The translations under genes and the position numbers were made by a program. From Borreliella garinii (GTDB lineage Bacteria > Spirochaetota > Spirochaetia > Borreliales > Borreliaceae): DNA of 64,000 bases. The stretch spans positions 558,001 to 622,000 of the forward strand of contig NZ_CP018744.1 in the NCBI RefSeq assembly GCF_001922545.1, in the 5' to 3' direction. This document shows, in pieces, positions 35,899 to 45,775 of the stretch; position 1 is the stretch's first letter, and every line of letters starts with the position of its first letter. Below the pieces are notes generated by a model. The model had not been told where the DNA came from. It made no database searches and saw only the letters and a program-made list of their open reading frames with translations.

Positions 35899-36954
35899 AT
35901 GTTTTACCTTTTAGGTTTGCGCTTGCTCAAATATATTACTTTTAGAATGGCTTATGCTACAATTTTTGCATTTTTGCTTTCTTTGATTGTAGGGCCCCAT
36001 ATTATTTTAAGGTTAAAAAAATTAAGAGTTGACCAAGTTTTAAGAGAAGATGGTCCTAAAAGACATTTGAGTGAAAAAGCAGGAATTCCTACTATGGGAG
36101 GCATTCTTATTTTTTTTTGTGTTTTTATTTCTTTGGTGTTTTGGAGTAACATTTTAAATGTTTATTTTTTGATTATGCTTTTTGTTATGTTTGGATTTGC
36201 TTTTTTGGGATTTATAGATGATTTTTTGAAAATCAAAAAGAAAACTTCAGATGGACTTAAGGCTCGATTTAAGATTTATGGACAAATAATATTTTCTTTT
36301 ATTTCTGTTGGCACTCTTTATTATTTTGGGGGTGAGCATGTTAGTATGATCTATTTCCCTTTTATTAAGTCTTTTCAAATAGATTTAGGAGTGTTTTACA
36401 TTCCTTTTGGTATGTTTATTTTAATTTCTGCTTCTAATTCTTTTAATTTAACAGATGGACTTGATGGACTTGCAATTGGATTAAGTATAGTTATAACAGG
36501 GGCTTTAATAATAATTGCCTATCTTACAAGCAGGGCTGATTTTGCAGCTTATTTGCATATTCCAAATATTAAGGGTTCTGAAGAGCTTGTAATATTTCTT
36601 GGAGCTTTGCTTGGGGGTAGTTTTGGATTTTTATGGTTTAATGCCTATCCCGCTAAAATTATGATGGGAGATACAGGTAGTATGGCCTTGGGTGCTATTC
36701 TTGGAATGGCAGCTTTGATTTTAAAAAGTGAAATACTTTTTTCAATTCTTGCAGGAGTTTTCATTATTGAAACTATGTCTGTAATTATTCAAGTCATGGT
36801 TTACAAAAAGACCAAAAAAAGAGTATTTAAAATGGCTCCACTTCATCATCATTTTGAAGAACTTGGGTGGTCTGAGATGCAGGTTGTTATTAGATTTTGG
36901 ATAATAGGGTTAATATTTGCTATACTTGCTTTAAGTACGATAAAAATCAGATAA
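35899..36954 (+). CDS. mraY: Phospho-MurNAc-pentapeptide transferase MraY
   Basis: 351 residues, about ten membrane helices. Transfers phospho-MurNAc-pentapeptide to undecaprenyl phosphate, making lipid I. Diagnostic sequences: KAGIPTMGGILIF, the DDFLKI Asp pair, SASNSFNLTDGLDGLAIG, FLWFNAYPAKIMMGDTGS and the cytoplasmic MAPLHHHFEELGW. Full length, all catalytic aspartates seen. Followed by ftsW after six bases. Confidence 0.96.
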   Translation: MFYLLGLRLLKYITFRMAYATIFAFLLSLIVGPHIILRLKKLRVDQVLREDGPKRHLSEKAGIPTMGGILIFFCVFISLVFWSNILNVYFLIMLFVMFGFAFLGFIDDFLKIKKKTSDGLKARFKIYGQIIFSFISVGTLYYFGGEHVSMIYFPFIKSFQIDLGVFYIPFGMFILISASNSFNLTDGLDGLAIGLSIVITGALIIIAYLTSRADFAAYLHIPNIKGSEELVIFLGALLGGSFGFLWFNAYPAKIMMGDTGSMALGAILGMAALILKSEILFSILAGVFIIETMSVIIQVMVYKKTKKRVFKMAPLHHHFEELGWSEMQVVIRFWIIGLIFAILALSTIKIR

Positions 36955-36960
36955 TTTATT

Positions 36961-38055
36961 ATGTTTGTAGAGATAAATTCACTTAGGATGTGTTATTTGC
37001 TTGTTTTGCTGCTATTAGTAGCCTATGGTCTTGTAGTTTTTTATACTTCTTCCTTTTTCCTAAGCTTAGAGTTGACAGGTAATCCAAATTTTTTATTTTT
37101 CACAAGACTTAATTATCTTTTTTTAAGTTTTATAGTTTTTCTTGTTTTTGAGAGAATTTCTTTAAATTTTTTAAAAAAATCAATATTTCCTGTATTGACC
37201 ATAACTCTTTTTTTAATTATGGCAACTTTTTTATCTCCTAGTATTTCCGGAGCAAAAAGATGGATATTCTTTCAAGGTATTAGTATTCAGCCCTCTGAGA
37301 TTTTTAAAATATCTTTTACTATTTATCTTTCAGCTTATTTGAGTAAATTTGATCTAAGAAAAAACAATGGTGTTTCATACTGGTTAAAGCCAATGTTGAT
37401 TTTTGCAATTTTTTGGGTGTTAATAATTCTACAAAACGATTATTCAACAGCTATTTATTTTGCTATTCTTTTTTTTATTGTTTTGTTTGTTTCTAATATG
37501 GCATTTAGTTATGTTCTTGCTATTGTGATTACTTTTTTGCCAGTTTCTGCTATATTTTTAATGCTTGAACCTTATAGGGTTTCTAGAATTTTTGCTTTTC
37601 TCAATCCTTACGACGATCCTTCTGGGAAAGGTTATCAAATAATAGCATCTCTTAATGCTTTAAAAAGTGGGGGAATTTTAGGTAAAGGTTTGGGAATGGG
37701 AGAGGTTAAACTTGGAAAACTGCCGGAGGCTAATTCTGATTTTATTTTTTCAGTTCTTGGAGAAGAATTGGGATTTTTAGGTGTTTTGTTTGCCATAAGT
37801 TTATTTTTTTTATTTTTTTACTTTGGCTATTTTATAGCCATTAATTCTAATAGTAGGTTTAAATTTTTTATTGCATTTATTTCAAGCCTTGCAATTTTTC
37901 TTCAAAGTATAATGAATATTTTAATTGCAATTGGTCTTTTGCCCCCTACTGGGATAAATTTGCCGTTTTTTTCATCTGGAGGATCTTCTATTATTGTTAC
38001 CATGGCACTTTCTGGTCTTATTTCAAATGTTGCAAAAAACTTAAGTAATAATTGA
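36961..38055 (+). CDS. ftsW: Septal peptidoglycan glycosyltransferase FtsW
   Basis: 364 residues, about ten helices, SEDS family. Polymerises lipid II at the septum with a partner class-B PBP. The motif SGAKRWIFFQGISIQPSEIFKI, the long loop with GKGYQIIASLNALKSGGILGKGLG and the closing PPTGINLPFFSSGGSS are diagnostic of FtsW/RodA. Its place before ftsQ-ftsA-ftsZ favours FtsW over RodA. No ftsI gene accompanies it in this cluster, so its PBP partner must be elsewhere. Confidence 0.94.
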   Translation: MFVEINSLRMCYLLVLLLLVAYGLVVFYTSSFFLSLELTGNPNFLFFTRLNYLFLSFIVFLVFERISLNFLKKSIFPVLTITLFLIMATFLSPSISGAKRWIFFQGISIQPSEIFKISFTIYLSAYLSKFDLRKNNGVSYWLKPMLIFAIFWVLIILQNDYSTAIYFAILFFIVLFVSNMAFSYVLAIVITFLPVSAIFLMLEPYRVSRIFAFLNPYDDPSGKGYQIIASLNALKSGGILGKGLGMGEVKLGKLPEANSDFIFSVLGEELGFLGVLFAISLFFLFFYFGYFIAINSNSRFKFFIAFISSLAIFLQSIMNILIAIGLLPPTGINLPFFSSGGSSIIVTMALSGLISNVAKNLSNN

Positions 38056-38090
38056 TTGGATTTTTCTAGTACTGTAAATCGGGTTAGTTT

Positions 38091-38834
38091 ATGATTTTTG
38101 AGAGAAAGTTTTTAATTAAATATATATATTTTTCGACTTCTTTAATTTTTTTTGAAATAATGGTTATTGTTTTTGCGTCTCCTTATTTTTTGATTAGGTA
38201 TATTAGCATCAATAATGATACTTCTCTTTCTAAAGAAGACATAATCAGGATTTCGGGAATCAAACCTAATACATATTATCATAATGCTGATGCTAGAATA
38301 TATGAAGAGAATCTTAAAAAAGATTTAAGGGTAAAGAATGTTAAGGTTGATCTTCAGTTTCCCAATAAAATCAATATTAAAATAGAAAAAAGAATACCCG
38401 TTGCTGTTGCTTTAGAAAACATAAATGGTAATATTACTTATTATTGCATTGCATCAGATGGTGTAATTTTAGAAAAAGGCAAACATTTAATTTATGATTT
38501 GCCTATAATCAGCGGATTAGTGTTAAGTGACAATAATGTAGGAGATTTCCTAGAGGATAGAATGCTTAATGTTGTAAGGGGCCTTGATTATCTTAAAATA
38601 AATCAAAAATATTTGTATAATTTAATATCAGAGGTCAATTTTTTAAAATTGAATTTCTATGATTATAATGTAATTTTGTATATTAAAAGTATATATAATA
38701 AAATATTGATAACAGTTGATATGGATTTAATGGATGTGATGCATAAAGTGTTTCTTGGAGTTAATTTACTTAAAGGAAAGCCTGGCGTTATAGATTTAAG
38801 AAGTGGTGATATCATTTTGTTAGGAGAAGGTTAG
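38091..38834 (+). CDS. ftsQ: Cell division protein FtsQ/DivIB
   Basis: 247 residues. A cytoplasmic start, one membrane helix (~11-33), then a POTRA domain (YISINNDTSLSKEDIIRISGI ... ADARIYEENLKKDLRVKNVKVDLQFPNKINIKIEKRIPVA, ~35-110) and a beta domain ending GKPGVIDLRSGDIILLGEG, as in FtsQ. It links the septal FtsL/FtsB proteins to the divisome. The last base of its stop is the first base of the ftsA GTG start. Confidence 0.9.
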   Translation: MIFERKFLIKYIYFSTSLIFFEIMVIVFASPYFLIRYISINNDTSLSKEDIIRISGIKPNTYYHNADARIYEENLKKDLRVKNVKVDLQFPNKINIKIEKRIPVAVALENINGNITYYCIASDGVILEKGKHLIYDLPIISGLVLSDNNVGDFLEDRMLNVVRGLDYLKINQKYLYNLISEVNFLKLNFYDYNVILYIKSIYNKILITVDMDLMDVMHKVFLGVNLLKGKPGVIDLRSGDIILLGEG

Positions 38835-40075
38835 TGTCTAGGAATTTGATAGTGGGGTTGGATGTTGGAACTTCAAAAATTTGTACTGTTGTTGCTGAGG
38901 TAAATTTAAATGATCAATTAGAAATAGTTGGAATAGGCACTAGTATATCAAGAGGGGTTAGGAAGGGAGTTTTAATAAATATTGAAGCGGCTCTTGATTC
39001 AATATCTAATTCTATTGAAGCTGCAGAGCTCATCTCAGGATGTGACATTACATCGCTTTCAGTTTCTATGTCTGGAAGTAGTGTTGAGGGAACTAATTCG
39101 CGCGGTGTTGTTGCAATAAATTCAAGAACAAGAGAGATTAATGAAGAAGATGTTGAGAGGGTAATTGAAGCAGCAAAGGCAATTGTCATTCCAATGGATA
39201 GAGAAATTCTTCATGTTATTCCTCAAGAATTTATTGTAGATGGAATACCTCATATAAAAAACCCAATAGACATGATGGGTATTCGTCTTGAAGGGGAGGT
39301 GCACATTATTACGGGGTCTAGCTCTTCTAGCCAGAATTTAGTTAGATGCGTAAATAGAGCTGGCTTTGCTGTTGATGAGGTTGTTCTTGGAAGCTTAGCT
39401 TCATCTTATGCAACTCTTTCTAAAGAAGAGCGCGAGATGGGTGTTTTATTTATTGATATGGGTAAAGGTACAACGGATATTATTCTTTATATTGATGGTT
39501 CTCCTTACTATACAGGCGTGATTCCTATTGGCGTTAATAGAGTGACTCTTGATATTGCGCAAGTTTGGAAGGTTCCTGAGGATGTTGCTGAAAATATTAA
39601 AATAACGGCTGGAATTGCTCATCCGTCTATTCTAGAGAGTCAAATGGAAACTGTAATTATTCCAAATCTTGGGACTCGACCTCCTCAAGAGAAAAGTAGA
39701 AAAGAGTTGTCTGTAATAATTAATTCAAGACTGAGAGAAATTTTTGAAATAATGAGAGCAGAAATACTTAAAAGGGGACTTTATAATAAAATTAATGGTG
39801 GGATAGTTTTAACAGGTGGAGGAGCTTTATTTCCAGGTATTTCTAATTTAATAGAAGAAGTATTTAATTACCCCGCAAGAATAGGTTTGCCAATGAGTAT
39901 TAATGGGGTTGGGGAAGAGCATATAGATCCCAAGTTTTCTTCAGCTCTTGGCCTTGTTCTTTATAAGCACGAGCAACAAAAATTCAATAAATTAAAGAAG
40001 GTAAGCAGTAAAGCTAAAAGAAAAAATAAAATATCTTCAAAGTTGAAAGGTTGGTTTTTGAAAGAATGGTTTTGA
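38834..40075 (+). CDS. ftsA: Cell division protein FtsA
   Basis: 413 residues from GTG 38834. Actin-fold protein that tethers FtsZ to the membrane. Phosphate loop VGLDVGTSKICTVVAEV, the 1C domain region (~80-165), the second phosphate loop FIDMGKGTTDIILY and the adenosine motif GGIVLTGGGALFPGI are in order. The C-terminus ends in an amphipathic helix (LKGWFLKEWF), the usual membrane-targeting sequence. One-base overlap with ftsQ. Confidence 0.96.
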   Translation: MSRNLIVGLDVGTSKICTVVAEVNLNDQLEIVGIGTSISRGVRKGVLINIEAALDSISNSIEAAELISGCDITSLSVSMSGSSVEGTNSRGVVAINSRTREINEEDVERVIEAAKAIVIPMDREILHVIPQEFIVDGIPHIKNPIDMMGIRLEGEVHIITGSSSSSQNLVRCVNRAGFAVDEVVLGSLASSYATLSKEEREMGVLFIDMGKGTTDIILYIDGSPYYTGVIPIGVNRVTLDIAQVWKVPEDVAENIKITAGIAHPSILESQMETVIIPNLGTRPPQEKSRKELSVIINSRLREIFEIMRAEILKRGLYNKINGGIVLTGGGALFPGISNLIEEVFNYPARIGLPMSINGVGEEHIDPKFSSALGLVLYKHEQQKFNKLKKVSSKAKRKNKISSKLKGWFLKEWF

Positions 40076-40096
40076 CCAATCGTGGAGGAAGCGTTA

Positions 40097-41296
40097 ATGA
40101 AAGATTATAATATGATTGATAGCCATACAAGAAGATTCGATTCTACTACAAATCCTACAATTCTTAAGGTGATTGGTGCAGGAGGAGGGGGTAGCAATGC
40201 TGTTAATCGTATGATTGAATATGGAGTAAGAGATGTTGAATTTATTGTGGCCAATACTGATCTTCAGGCTCTCCAAACCTCTATTGCTCCCATAAAAATT
40301 GCTCTTGGAGCAAAAGTTACAGCAGGGCTTGGTGCTGGAGGAAAGCCTGAGATTGGGCAAGCTGCAGCAGAGGAAGACATAGATGTTATACGTAACCATC
40401 TTTCCGGCGCTGATATGGTGTTTATTACTGCTGGCATGGGAGGTGGGACAGGAACCGGGGCGGCTCCGGTTATTGCACAAGTTGCAAAAGAGCTTGGTAT
40501 TTTAACGGTTGGAGTTGTAACAAAGCCTTTCAAGTTTGAAGGTCCTAAGAAGTTGAGACTTGCAGAGCAAGGAATAAATAACTTAAGGAAGTCTGTAGAT
40601 ACATTGATTATTATCCCAAATCAAAAGCTTTTAACTGTTGTTGACAAAAGGACTACTATTAAAGATGCTTTTAAGCGTGCAGATGATGTTTTGAGAATGG
40701 GTGTTCAAGGTATTGCGGGACTTATTATTGAGCATGGAGAGGTTAATATTGATTTTGCTGATGTTAAAAGCATTATGCAAGGGCAAGGCGATGCTTTAAT
40801 GGGAATCGGATATGGCAAGGGTGAAAACAGAGCTGTTGATGCTGCAACTTCTGCGATTAGCAATCCACTACTTGAAGAAGTTCGTATTGAAGGGTCTAAG
40901 GGGCTTCTTGTTAATGTTACTGGTGGAGATGATTTTTCATTACTTGAACTTGAAGAGATTATGGGTATCATTACTGTTAGTGTTGATGATGAAGCTACTG
41001 TGATATATGGTCATGCTATTAATTCAAATCTTGAAGATGAAATTTACGTTACAGTTGTTGCTACGGGCTTTGCGTCTAAAAAACAAAAAGAAATATCAAG
41101 TTCACCAGAGAATAATACTTTAAGTTCTAAAGAATTTGATACTTTAATGTCAGGCAATCAAAATGTGCCTTCTGGATCTTATGAGCATCAAGATTCTTCT
41201 TTTGCAGCAAAGTCCAAAAATGTTAATTATTTTGATGAAGATATTGATGTTCCAACATTTCTTAGAAATTTAAATAAAAAAAGTAGCGATGATTAG
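40097..41296 (+). CDS. ftsZ: Cell division GTPase FtsZ
   Basis: 399 residues from ATG 40097. I prefer this to the in-frame GTG at 40082, because the GGAGGAAG ribosome site (40084-40091) lies between them, six bases before the ATG. Tubulin-fold GTPase forming the Z ring. Nucleotide motifs: [13 protein letters not shown], the tubulin signature [13 protein letters not shown] and the T7 loop NIDFADVK. A Ser/Asn-rich linker is followed by the conserved C-terminal peptide [14 protein letters not shown] that binds FtsA. The next gene starts directly after the stop. Confidence 0.97.
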   Translation: MKDYNMIDSHTRRFDSTTNPTILKVIGAGGGGSNAVNRMIEYGVRDVEFIVANTDLQALQTSIAPIKIALGAKVTAGLGAGGKPEIGQAAAEEDIDVIRNHLSGADMVFITAGMGGGTGTGAAPVIAQVAKELGILTVGVVTKPFKFEGPKKLRLAEQGINNLRKSVDTLIIIPNQKLLTVVDKRTTIKDAFKRADDVLRMGVQGIAGLIIEHGEVNIDFADVKSIMQGQGDALMGIGYGKGENRAVDAATSAISNPLLEEVRIEGSKGLLVNVTGGDDFSLLELEEIMGIITVSVDDEATVIYGHAINSNLEDEIYVTVVATGFASKKQKEISSSPENNTLSSKEFDTLMSGNQNVPSGSYEHQDSSFAAKSKNVNYFDEDIDVPTFLRNLNKKSSDD

Positions 41297-41989
41297 ATGA
41301 AAATTTTGTCGTTAATCATACTTATTAATTTATTTTTATCTTGTGGTAGTGAATCTAAAGAAAAATTGAATCTTGGGCTTAGATTGAGAGAATTGGAAAT
41401 TTCAGGCGGTGGATCTGAATCCAAGATTGAAGTTTATAAGGAATTTATTGAAAAAGAAGATAAAAATATTTTAAAGATAGTTAATTCTATTGATAAGAAA
41501 GCCAGATTTTTCAATTTGATTGGTCTTGAATTTTTTAAGCTTGGTCAGTATGGACCTGCTATTGAGTATTTTGTTAAAAATTTAGAAATCAACTCCAATA
41601 ATTATTTATCTCATTTTTATATAGGTGTTGCTTCTTATAATTTAGCTAAAAATTTAAGAGTAAAAGATGAGGTTGAAAAATACATAATTCTTGCTGAAAA
41701 TTCTTTTTTAAAATCACTTTCAATTAGAGATGATTTTAAAGATTCTCTTTTTGCTATTTCTAATATGTATGTATATGATCTTGACAAGCAACTTGAAGCT
41801 AAAAATTATTTAAATAAACTTGATGATATGGGTGAGGATTATTTTGAGTTTTTCATGTTAAGAGGTGCAAATTATTATTCGCTAGGTGATCTTGGTAATG
41901 CTATATTGTTTTATGAGAAAGCTAGTAAAAATGCTTCAACTGAAGAGCAAAAAGAAGGTGTTTCTAGGATCATGAGTAATTTGAAGTAA
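41297..41989 (+). CDS. TPR lipoprotein downstream of ftsZ
   Basis: 230 residues. A signal peptide ending in lipobox LFLSC (Cys16), then helical repeats typical of TPRs: IGLEFFKLGQYGPAIEYFVKNLEINSNN, HFYIGVASYNLAKN, and LRGANYYSLGDLGNAILFYEKASKNAS (~70-220). It is probably an envelope scaffold. Its ATG follows the ftsZ stop without a gap, which implies coupling to division gene expression, but a division role is not shown by the sequence. Confidence 0.82.
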   Translation: MKILSLIILINLFLSCGSESKEKLNLGLRLRELEISGGGSESKIEVYKEFIEKEDKNILKIVNSIDKKARFFNLIGLEFFKLGQYGPAIEYFVKNLEINSNNYLSHFYIGVASYNLAKNLRVKDEVEKYIILAENSFLKSLSIRDDFKDSLFAISNMYVYDLDKQLEAKNYLNKLDDMGEDYFEFFMLRGANYYSLGDLGNAILFYEKASKNASTEEQKEGVSRIMSNLK

Positions 41990-41995
41990 TTATTT

Positions 41996-42943
41996 ATGAT
42001 GAAATTGCTTTATATTGATAATTTGAAATTTTTAAAAAGCAAAGAAAAATTAAAACTTTTTAATAATTTTGATTTTAATGATATTATTAAATTGACCCAA
42101 AAAGACATTGAGTCTTATCTTTTAAGATCATTTAGAAAATCATTTAGGTTGCCCGATTTAAAATTAGTAGAATTGCAAGAAAAAGTTATTCGAAGGACAA
42201 ATGCCAAAATTGCTATTCTAGGGTCTAAATCTTATCCTAATAAGCTTAAACGAATTTATGACCCTCCTTTTGCTATTTACTATAAAGGAAATTTGCCAAA
42301 TTCCTCTTCATTGTCTTGGGCTGTTGTTGGTTCTAGAAGAATTAGCAAAGCTCTTGCTGAGAGAACTAGAGAATTTTCTTCACATCTTGCAAAAAATGGT
42401 GTAGAGATTGTTTCTGGATTTGCAATTGGAGCTGATATTGAAGCTCATATAGCAGCAATCAATGAGAATAGCAGAACATTTGCTGTTATTCCAACAGATA
42501 TTGATAATATTTATCCTAAGCAAAATCGAAAATATGTTTTTAAACTTTTAGAACAAGGCGGAGGAATAATTACTGAGACTTTGCCATTTGATAAAATTCA
42601 AAATTATTTCTTTGCTAAAAGAAATAGATTGATCTCAGGCTTGTCAGATGCTATTTTTATAACTTATGCGCCCTTAAAATCGGGAGCTTTAATTACGGCT
42701 GAACTTGGTCTTGATCTGGGGCTTGACATTTATGTTTATGATTTAGATTTTTGTGGTGATGGGGCTTTAAAATTATATGATTTTGGTGCTCAAGAGATAA
42801 AAACTGTTAAGGATCTTTATGCATTATTGAATATTCAATATGTAGACTCTAATAATATTGAAGATGATCCTAAAGAGTGTTGTAATTGTAAAGATGTGTC
42901 TGATGTTCTTATTGGAGAACTTTTAAAAGAGATATATAAATAG
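41996..42943 (+). CDS. dprA: DNA processing protein DprA (Smf)
   Basis: 315 residues. The Rossmann core is clear: AILGSKSYPNKLKRIYDPPFAIYYKGNLP, then WAVVGSRRISKALAERT, VSGFAIGADIEAHIAAI, GGGIITETLPFD and NRLISGLSDAIFITYAPLKSGALITAELGLDLG. DprA loads RecA on single-stranded DNA in naturally competent bacteria, and is also widespread in species without known competence. The short C-terminus (~270-315) contains NCKD.. rather than a clear winged helix. It precedes hslVU by nine bases, an arrangement seen in many bacteria. Confidence 0.92.
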   Translation: MMKLLYIDNLKFLKSKEKLKLFNNFDFNDIIKLTQKDIESYLLRSFRKSFRLPDLKLVELQEKVIRRTNAKIAILGSKSYPNKLKRIYDPPFAIYYKGNLPNSSSLSWAVVGSRRISKALAERTREFSSHLAKNGVEIVSGFAIGADIEAHIAAINENSRTFAVIPTDIDNIYPKQNRKYVFKLLEQGGGIITETLPFDKIQNYFFAKRNRLISGLSDAIFITYAPLKSGALITAELGLDLGLDIYVYDLDFCGDGALKLYDFGAQEIKTVKDLYALLNIQYVDSNNIEDDPKECCNCKDVSDVLIGELLKEIYK

Positions 42944-42952
42944 GGGGGTAAT

Positions 42953-43501
42953 ATGGGCTTTAAAGGAACCACAGTTATTGCAATAAAGAAAAATGGTAAG
43001 ACTGTGGTGGCAGCAGATGGACAAGTAACTTTTGGACATACTGTTTTAAAGAGTAATGCTATTAAAATAAGAAAATTGCTTAATGGGAAAATTTTGGCAG
43101 GATTTGCAGGTTCGACATCCGATGCAATTACTCTTTTTGAAAAATTTGAAGAAAAAATCAAGGCAAAAGGTGATGGTTTGATTGATATTAAAAGGGCGGC
43201 TGTTGACCTTGCAAAAGATTGGCGTTCTGACAAAATACTTCATAAGCTTGAGGCTATGATGCTTGTTGCTGATTCTAAGAATATTCTTTTGATTTCTGGC
43301 ACCGGTGATGTTGTTGAACCGGAAGAGGATGTTATTTCAATTGGTAGTGGTGGTAATTATGCATACTCAGCAGCTCTTGCTTATATGGAGAATAAAAAAT
43401 TAAGTGCTTTTGAGGTTGCACTTAGATCTTTAAAAATAGCAGCAAGGGTATGTATATATACTAATTCTAACATTGTACTTGAGGAGATTGAAAATGAATA
43501 A
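42953..43501 (+). CDS. hslV: ATP-dependent protease peptidase subunit HslV
   Basis: 182 residues, typical ~175. Threonine protease of the HslUV (ClpYQ) complex. The N-terminus MGFKGTTVIAIKKNGKTVVAADGQVTFG puts the catalytic Thr after a short MGFKG leader that is removed. GSTSDAITLFEKFEEK and SGTGDVVEPEEDVISIGSGGNYA are family motifs. A very strong AGGGGGG ribosome site precedes the ATG. Overlaps hslU by eight bases. Confidence 0.96.
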   Translation: MGFKGTTVIAIKKNGKTVVAADGQVTFGHTVLKSNAIKIRKLLNGKILAGFAGSTSDAITLFEKFEEKIKAKGDGLIDIKRAAVDLAKDWRSDKILHKLEAMMLVADSKNILLISGTGDVVEPEEDVISIGSGGNYAYSAALAYMENKKLSAFEVALRSLKIAARVCIYTNSNIVLEEIENE

Positions 43502-44840
43502 ATTAGAAGAGCATTATATAGTTCCCAAAGATGTAGTTGCAGAACTTGATAAGTACATAATAGGTCAAGATGAAGCTAAAAAATTAGTATCAATTGCTCT
43601 TGTTAATAGATATATAAGGTCTAGACTTCCAAAAGAAATAAAAGATGAGGTAATGCCTAAAAATATTATTATGATTGGATCAACTGGCATTGGAAAGACT
43701 GAGATTGCAAGAAGACTTTCTAAGTTGATTAAAGCTCCTTTTATTAAAGTTGAAGCTACAAAATATACTGAGGTTGGATATGTTGGTCGCGATGTTGAAT
43801 CTATGGTTAGAGATTTGATGGGCATTGCAGTTAATATGGTAAAAGAAGAGATGTATAACACTGTAAGAGATGATGCTTTACTAAAAACAGAAGAGAGAAT
43901 AGTTGAAAGTCTTTTTAAAGGATCTGGCAATTCTGAGAATGTAGATCCAAATGAAATAAAGGCGGAGGAAAAGGTAAAAGAGAAGCTTAGAAAAAAGCTT
44001 AGAGCAGGTGAGCTTGATAATACTATTATTGAAATACAAATTTCTAGTAAAATGCCATTTTCTACAATAGAAATATTTACAGGTGGTAATTTTGAAGAGA
44101 TTGATATGGGAATTGGTGGTTTGTTAGGCAATATATTTGATAGAAAAAAGAAAAGAGAATTGAAAATTAAAAAGGCAAAGGAAATAATTTTAGCAGAAGA
44201 GCTTGAAAAATTGGTCGATCACGAAAATATTTCAGATATTGCAAAATCTAAAGTTGAAAATATGGGAATTATTTTTATTGACGAGATTGATAAAATAGCT
44301 GCTAAGAATAGGAGTGGCAATGATGTATCTAGAGAAGGTGTTCAAAGAGATATTTTACCAATTATTGAAGGCTCTAAAGTTAATACAAAATATGGCATAG
44401 TTGATACTTCTCATATTTTATTTATTGCAGCAGGAGCATTTAATTTGGCTAAACCTTCTGATTTAATACCCGAGCTTCAAGGGAGATTTCCTATTAAGGT
44501 TGAGCTTAAGAGCCTAAGCATAGATGATTTGAAAAAAATTTTAAAACAAACAAAAAATTCTCTAATAAAGCAATATGTTGCGATGTTTAAGGTTTATAAT
44601 TTAGATTTAAAGTTTAGTGAAGAGGCCATAGATAGAATTGCTGAGCTTACTTTTAATATGAATCTTGAGAATGAAGATCTTGGTGCCAGAAGACTTCACG
44701 GCGTTATGGAAAGAGTGCTTGCAGATCTTTTTTTTGAGGTACCTGGTAGTAAGTTAAAAAAATTTGAAATAAACTTGGACTATGTTAATAAAAAAATACA
44801 AATTAACGAACAAAAAGATTTAAATTATTATATAATTTAG
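43494..44840 (+). CDS. hslU: ATP-dependent unfoldase subunit HslU
   Basis: 448 residues from ATG 43494, preceded by GAGGAG (43481-43486); an upstream in-frame TTG at 43473 would hide this site. AAA+ ring that unfolds and feeds substrates to HslV. N-domain PKDVVAELDKYIIGQDEAKK, Walker A GSTGIGKTE, the pore loop KYTEVGYVGRDVES, a charged I-domain (~100-240), Walker B IIFIDEIDKIA and sensor LPIIEGS/AAGAF. Its last codons contain the TATAAT that probably starts flgB transcription. Confidence 0.96.
   Translation: MNKLEEHYIVPKDVVAELDKYIIGQDEAKKLVSIALVNRYIRSRLPKEIKDEVMPKNIIMIGSTGIGKTEIARRLSKLIKAPFIKVEATKYTEVGYVGRDVESMVRDLMGIAVNMVKEEMYNTVRDDALLKTEERIVESLFKGSGNSENVDPNEIKAEEKVKEKLRKKLRAGELDNTIIEIQISSKMPFSTIEIFTGGNFEEIDMGIGGLLGNIFDRKKKRELKIKKAKEIILAEELEKLVDHENISDIAKSKVENMGIIFIDEIDKIAAKNRSGNDVSREGVQRDILPIIEGSKVNTKYGIVDTSHILFIAAGAFNLAKPSDLIPELQGRFPIKVELKSLSIDDLKKILKQTKNSLIKQYVAMFKVYNLDLKFSEEAIDRIAELTFNMNLENEDLGARRLHGVMERVLADLFFEVPGSKLKKFEINLDYVNKKIQINEQKDLNYYII
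44831..44836 (+). promoter_or_regulatory. -10 element of the flgB motility operon
   Basis: A consensus TATAAT in the last codons of hslU, 39 bases before the flgB TTG. No good -35 is visible at 17 bases (a TTAACG lies 22 away). The equivalent hslU-flgB interval of B. burgdorferi is the well-known sigma-70-type flgB promoter; no sigma-28 or sigma-54 motif is seen here. Confidence 0.7.
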
Positions 44841-44874
44841 TTAAAAGCAATTTTAAACAGAGGGGGGTTTCAAT

Positions 44875-45282
44875 TTGAATGATTTTGAAAGATCTATAGA
44901 TTTTTCACATAGGTATTTAGATGTTCTAAGTTTAAGACAAAGTGTTATTTCTGACAATATAGCAAATGTAGATACTCCAAATTTTAAAAGAAGTAGAATT
45001 TCTTTTGAGTCAGAGCTTGAAAAGGCTTTTTCAAATAAAGGTAAAAATGATCTAAGCCTAATTAAGTCTAGTGATAAGCATTTGTCTGGTCTTAAAAATC
45101 CAGAGTATTCAGATGTCAAGCCCCACAGAGTTCTTGATCATTTTTCAACTATGAATAATAATGGCAACAATGTTGATATTGATTCTGAGATTAAGGCACT
45201 TGTACAAAATCAAATGATGTATCATCTTATGACTAATGTTCAGGCGCATTATTTTAAAAGTATAAATATTGTATTAAAATAA
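44875..45282 (+). CDS. flgB: Flagellar proximal rod protein FlgB
   Basis: 135 residues, first gene of the motility operon. Starts at TTG 44875 behind a strong GAGGGGGG ribosome site; the ATG four bases later is out of frame. The rod-protein N-terminal motif LDVLSLRQSVISDNIANVDTPNFKRSR is clear, and the C-terminal helix (VQNQMMYHLMTNVQAHYFKSINIVL) matches rod proteins. It forms the proximal rod crossing the periplasm with FlgC and FliE. Confidence 0.94.
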   Translation: MNDFERSIDFSHRYLDVLSLRQSVISDNIANVDTPNFKRSRISFESELEKAFSNKGKNDLSLIKSSDKHLSGLKNPEYSDVKPHRVLDHFSTMNNNGNNVDIDSEIKALVQNQMMYHLMTNVQAHYFKSINIVLK

Positions 45283-45305
45283 ATTAATATCTTAAGGAAT
45301 GTAAA

Positions 45306-45764
45306 ATGGGATTGTTTTCAAGCATTAATGTAGCTTCAACGGGATTAACAGCACAAAGGTTGAGGATTGATGTTATTTCTAATAACATTGCAAATGTTTC
45401 TACTTCTAGAACTCCTGATGGTGGACCTTATAGAAGGCAAAGGATTATTTTTGCTCCAAGGGTTAGTAATCCTTATTGGAAAGGTCCTTTTATTCCAGAT
45501 TATCTTGATAATGGTATTGGGCAAGGAGTTCGGGTTGCCAGCATTGAAAAAGATAAGTCTCCATTAAAGTTAAAATATGATCCAACTCATCCCGATTCAA
45601 TAAGTTTTGGGGATAAAAAAGGCTATGTGGAGCTTCCTAATGTTAATTTAGTTGAAGAAATGGTAGATATGATTTCAGCTTCTCGTGCTTATGAGGCAAA
45701 TTCTACTGTTATTAATAGTAGCAAGTCTATGTTTAGAAGTGCGTTAGCTATACTTCAAAACTAA
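45306..45764 (+). CDS. flgC: Flagellar proximal rod protein FlgC
   Basis: 152 residues. N-terminal SSINVASTGLTAQRLRIDVISNNIANVSTSR and C-terminal NVNLVEEMVDMISASRAYEANSTVINSSKSM are the paired helices of rod/hook proteins. Normal length (~135-150). ATG with AAGGAA upstream, 23 bases after flgB. Exported by the flagellar type III apparatus encoded further down the operon. Confidence 0.96.
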   Translation: MGLFSSINVASTGLTAQRLRIDVISNNIANVSTSRTPDGGPYRRQRIIFAPRVSNPYWKGPFIPDYLDNGIGQGVRVASIEKDKSPLKLKYDPTHPDSISFGDKKGYVELPNVNLVEEMVDMISASRAYEANSTVINSSKSMFRSALAILQN

Positions 45765-45775
45765 AGGAGAGATCA

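Noticed and set aside
40082..40096. GTG start adding five residues to FtsZ
   Set aside because: It would place the GGAGGAAG ribosome site inside the coding sequence; ATG 40097 has ideal spacing.
41996..42943. dprA as evidence of a natural competence system
   Set aside because: No other competence gene is in the window, and dprA is common in bacteria without known competence.
43473..43493. TTG start adding seven residues to HslU
   Set aside because: GAGGAG at 43481-43486 points to ATG 43494.
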